A stretch of 64,000 nucleotides of DNA, taken from assembly GCF_030704305.1 (NCBI RefSeq), contig NZ_CP131935.1, positions 1,054,001 through 1,118,000 on the forward strand, given 5' to 3'. Position numbers and translations under genes: made by a program. Each line of letters opens with the position of its first letter. Position 1 is the first letter of the stretch. The DNA is from Massilia sp. R2A-15. Lineage in GTDB: Bacteria; Pseudomonadota; Gammaproteobacteria; Burkholderiales; Burkholderiaceae_D. The notes beneath the pieces are model-generated. The model was not told the DNA's origin and made no database searches. It saw only the letters and a list, made by a program, of their open reading frames with translations. Positions 60,074 to 64,000 of this stretch are shown piece after piece.

Positions 60074-60550
60074 TTAGCCGTTACGGGAGAATTTGGAGGC
60101 CAGCTGCTGCAGCTTTTCGGCGCGCAGGCGGTTCGCTTCCTCGGCTTGCGCCGCATCGCGCTCGGCCTTCTTGCGCTCGGCTTCTTTCTTGAAGCGCTGC
60201 TGCAAGGTTTCCTTGGCGTGCAGGCGGTGCGTATCGGTCACTTCGGCGCCGGCGGTGCCGTCGAGGTCGTAACGGACGGTGGCTTTTTCCATCGCCCGCA
60301 GGTAGCGCAGCGAGCCGGTGTGGATGCCCAGCGCGGCGCGCATGGTCTTGCGGTCGAGCTCGGGCATGCGCGCGAGCAGTTGCTTGTCGATGCCGATGGC
60401 GAGCGGCAGGCACTTGCCGAACGCGGGGAACTGTTGCTGCAGTTGCTTGAGGAGGGTGCGCGCACTCATTGCGGCAGGCGCGACCGGTGCGGCGGCCGGG
60501 GTGTCGACGGTGTCTTCGACGACAGGGCTAGTTGTATTCATTGACTTCAT
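60074..60550 (-). CDS. ProQ/FinO-family RNA chaperone
   Basis: A 158-residue protein with a Pro/Ala-rich N-terminus, then the FinO/ProQ core: LLKQLQQQFPAFGKCLPLAIGIDKQLLARMPELDRKTMRAALGIHTGSLRYLRAM and RYDLDGTAGAEVTDTHRLHAKETLQQRF. A Lys/Ala/Glu-rich helix ends the protein. It binds structured RNAs and assists small-RNA pairing. Two in-frame ATGs (60550 and 60541) are equally possible. It is co-directional with the RNase D-like gene, 10 bp apart. Confidence 0.88.
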   Translation of the reverse strand: MKSMNTTSPVVEDTVDTPAAAPVAPAAMSARTLLKQLQQQFPAFGKCLPLAIGIDKQLLARMPELDRKTMRAALGIHTGSLRYLRAMEKATVRYDLDGTAGAEVTDTHRLHAKETLQQRFKKEAERKKAERDAAQAEEANRLRAEKLQQLASKFSRNG

Positions 60551-60829
60551 AGTAAGAGCTGGAACCGGAAGGATAGCATGGGACCTTTCCCCTGTGCTGC
60601 GGCAATCGGCCGACCTGTTGTTTTGATACGCCCGCCGGCCGCCAGTTCCCCTCCCGAACGCGCCGCGTACGGCGAAATCGTGTATGATCCGCCCCTTGCT
60701 CTGCGCACGGCTTGCGCCAGCGCAGACCGTCCGGAGAGCCCGGAGGAAAGGTTTGTTTCCGCGAAGTATTCGATTTTGTTATATCCGACATTGGATTTTT
60801 CAATTATCGTGCGATGCAACAATGCGGCA
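60551..60829. other. Gap of 279 bp upstream of proQ and of the small-RNA candidate
   Basis: This holds the proQ promoter region on the minus strand. On the plus strand a TATGAT at 60683 with a GC-rich discriminator could start a longer transcript running into the terminator at 60872. No ORF is convincing. Confidence 0.4.
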
Positions 60830-60833
60830 TAAT
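60804..60833 (+). promoter_or_regulatory. Candidate promoter of the small RNA
   Basis: CATAAT at 60828-60833 is one mismatch from the -10 consensus. A weak -35 (TTATCG, 60804-60809) stands 18 bp upstream. Confidence 0.35.
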
Positions 60834-60839
60834 TGCACC

Positions 60840-60901
60840 TGTCTCCTCTATTCTCCTCGGAAAATAGATTCAAGCCCGGTTCAAGAATCGGGCTTTTTTT
60901 C
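60840..60901 (+). ncRNA. Candidate short small RNA with two anti-Shine-Dalgarno motifs
   Basis: A possible transcript of about 62 nucleotides starts 7 bases after CATAAT. It contains TCTCCTC twice (60842 and 60852), each complementary to ribosome-binding sequences of the AGGAGA type, and ends in a strong rho-independent terminator. No open reading frame. The proximity of proQ, an RNA chaperone, fits a regulated sRNA. It could instead be the end of a longer RNA or an attenuator upstream of rpoD. Confidence 0.4.
60872..60901 (+). terminator. Rho-independent terminator
   Basis: AAGCCCGGTTC pairs with GAATCGGGCTT, followed by seven T. It lies about 200 bp before rpoD. Confidence 0.85.
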
Positions 60902-61098
60902 TTTCTGCCATGCACAGCGCCATGTTGAAATCAGCACCCGAATCCGCCCTCGAACGCATCCTGTCGTGCTTGATTTCAGCCAGTTAGCCCCGAACTAAGG
61001 GGCTATCCCCCGAACATCCTTCCATCGGGCCCGCCGCACCGGGCTTTGGTGGATCTTTGACTTCGCTGGCGCGCCCCGCCCGCGACTGGAGAGTTTTA
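60902..61098 (+). other. Upstream region of rpoD
   Basis: A 197-bp gap between the terminator and the rpoD start. It contains a GC hairpin (AGCCCC...GGGGCT near 60985) and a TGGAGAG ribosome-binding site at the end. dnaG is not adjacent, unlike in many proteobacteria. Confidence 0.4.
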
Positions 61099-63639
<2,541 letters not shown>

Positions 63640-63662
63640 GCCGGGCCAATTCGGTCGCATAT

Positions 63663-63702
63663 AAAAAAGCCGCGTCCTCCGCAAGGGGACGCGGCTTTTT
63701 TT
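63663..63702. terminator. Bidirectional terminator after rpoD
   Basis: GCCGCGTCC pairs with GGACGCGGC; A6 lies before the left arm and T7 after the right arm, so it can act on both strands. Confidence 0.9.
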
Positions 63703-63709
63703 CGGTCTT

Positions 63710-63736
63710 GGGGTCGGGTCCGGCGGACCTGACCCA
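63710..63736. repeat. Family A palindrome, degenerate copy
   Basis: GGGGTCGGGTCC and GGACCTGACCCA around GGC, directly after the rpoD terminator, with changes in both arms. Confidence 0.75.
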
Positions 63737-63768
63737 GGGTTTGACTGCGACGCAAGGAGATCACATTG

Positions 63769-63999
63769 TTAGCGTAGTTCGATCAGCGAACTCTCCTCGA
63801 ACAACAATAAGATCCGGTTAGTCGCGACGAGAGGAGCGCGCGCCATCGCCAGCTCCCCATAACGCCCGCTGCACATCGCAACGCCGCTGCCGATTTCGCC
63901 AGGCTGCGCTGTTCCAAGATCTGCGGCACTGATACGCTTCGCGCCCGGCGCGGTGCCGCGATTGAGCTCACCGATGACCGTTGCGACTGCGTGATCGCG
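63769..63999 (-). CDS. C-terminal part of an unidentified protein (runs off right edge)
   Basis: On the minus strand, the frame is open from the window edge to a TAA at 63769 (77 codons). It reads as a plausible protein end with VATVIGELNRG, ISAADLGTA and a hydrophobic, basic C-terminus (RAPLVATNRILLLFEESSLIELR). No family is recognised. It lies tail-to-tail with rpoD across a terminator and a family A palindrome. A shorter ORF in another frame (63783-63971) is considered spurious. Confidence 0.4.
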   Translation of the reverse strand, partial: RDHAVATVIGELNRGTAPGAKRISAADLGTAQPGEIGSGVAMCSGRYGELAMARAPLVATNRILLLFEESSLIELR

Positions 64000-64000
64000 C

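Noticed and set aside
60684..60998. ORF of 104 codons before rpoD
   Set aside because: It crosses the terminator at 60872, has no ribosome-binding site and reads as low-quality sequence.
63783..63971. Minus-strand ORF of 62 codons at the right end
   Set aside because: The frame that stays open to the window edge and ends at 63769 has better composition; this one is an overlapping alternative.

Overview
The window is high-GC bacterial DNA and reads like an Oxalobacteraceae-type betaproteobacterium (Massilia/Duganella/Janthinobacterium relatives). The signs are an RpoD with a long Lys/Ala-rich N-terminus, polyhydroxybutyrate genes (PhaB, phasin), YaeQ, ProQ/FinO, TraR/DksA, and dense families of short extragenic palindromes. 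This assignment is inferred from gene content and style; no alignment was run. Almost every gene is chromosomal housekeeping, envelope or stress function. I see no rRNA, tRNA, CRISPR array, transposase or integrase.

Layout. 1-9222: envelope and stress genes (OmpA end, ferritin-like protein, DUF883/holin/YqjK-like trio, patatin, an AT-richer patch of small membrane proteins, glycine-zipper and BON lipoproteins, AI-2E-type permease). 9474-17508: an orphan type VI secretion payload island, VgrG - Tle3-like lipase - two Tla3-like adaptor paralogues - PAAR. 17592-25540: BrkB/YihY, OmpA porin, MipA/OmpV, a collagen-like lipoprotein, MtfA-like peptidase, PhaB, TraR/DksA. 25742-36429: lipoprotein, MarR-MFS-glyoxalase operon with a palindromic operator, RhlE, SuhB, TrmJ, hydrolase, receiver protein, TetR, TPR protein, LOG protein. 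36549-42101: four-gene minus-strand operon, porin - periplasmic binding protein - Cache/PAS/GGDEF/EAL - GGDEF. 42359-47498: YgjP-like protein, KGG stress protein, hemerythrin, phasin, oxidoreductase, PurU, YaeQ. 47560-51092: copper-type operon, DUF2946 - PCu(A)C - YcnI - TonB receptor. 51155-57554: DUF2807 protein, a truncated RlmI-like gene, a PilT/PilU-like ATPase, a composite MITE-like element, and two c-type cytochromes. 57595-63999: CDO-like cupin, a Phd-type antitoxin with a split nucleotidyltransferase toxin, RNase D-like exonuclease, ProQ, a candidate small RNA, rpoD, and the end of an unidentified gene.

The most striking non-coding content is three families of short palindromes. Family A is a 27-bp palindrome (arms GGGGTC-W-GGTCC, about 20 copies including variants), usually within tens of bases of a stop codon; one copy lies in frame inside a TonB receptor. 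Family B is a roughly 90-bp doublet of two inverted hairpins (five copies). Family C is a 13-bp core. One family B copy is nested in a 190-bp element with 23-bp terminal inverted repeats. No REP-associated transposase lies in the window, so any mobilising enzyme would act in trans.
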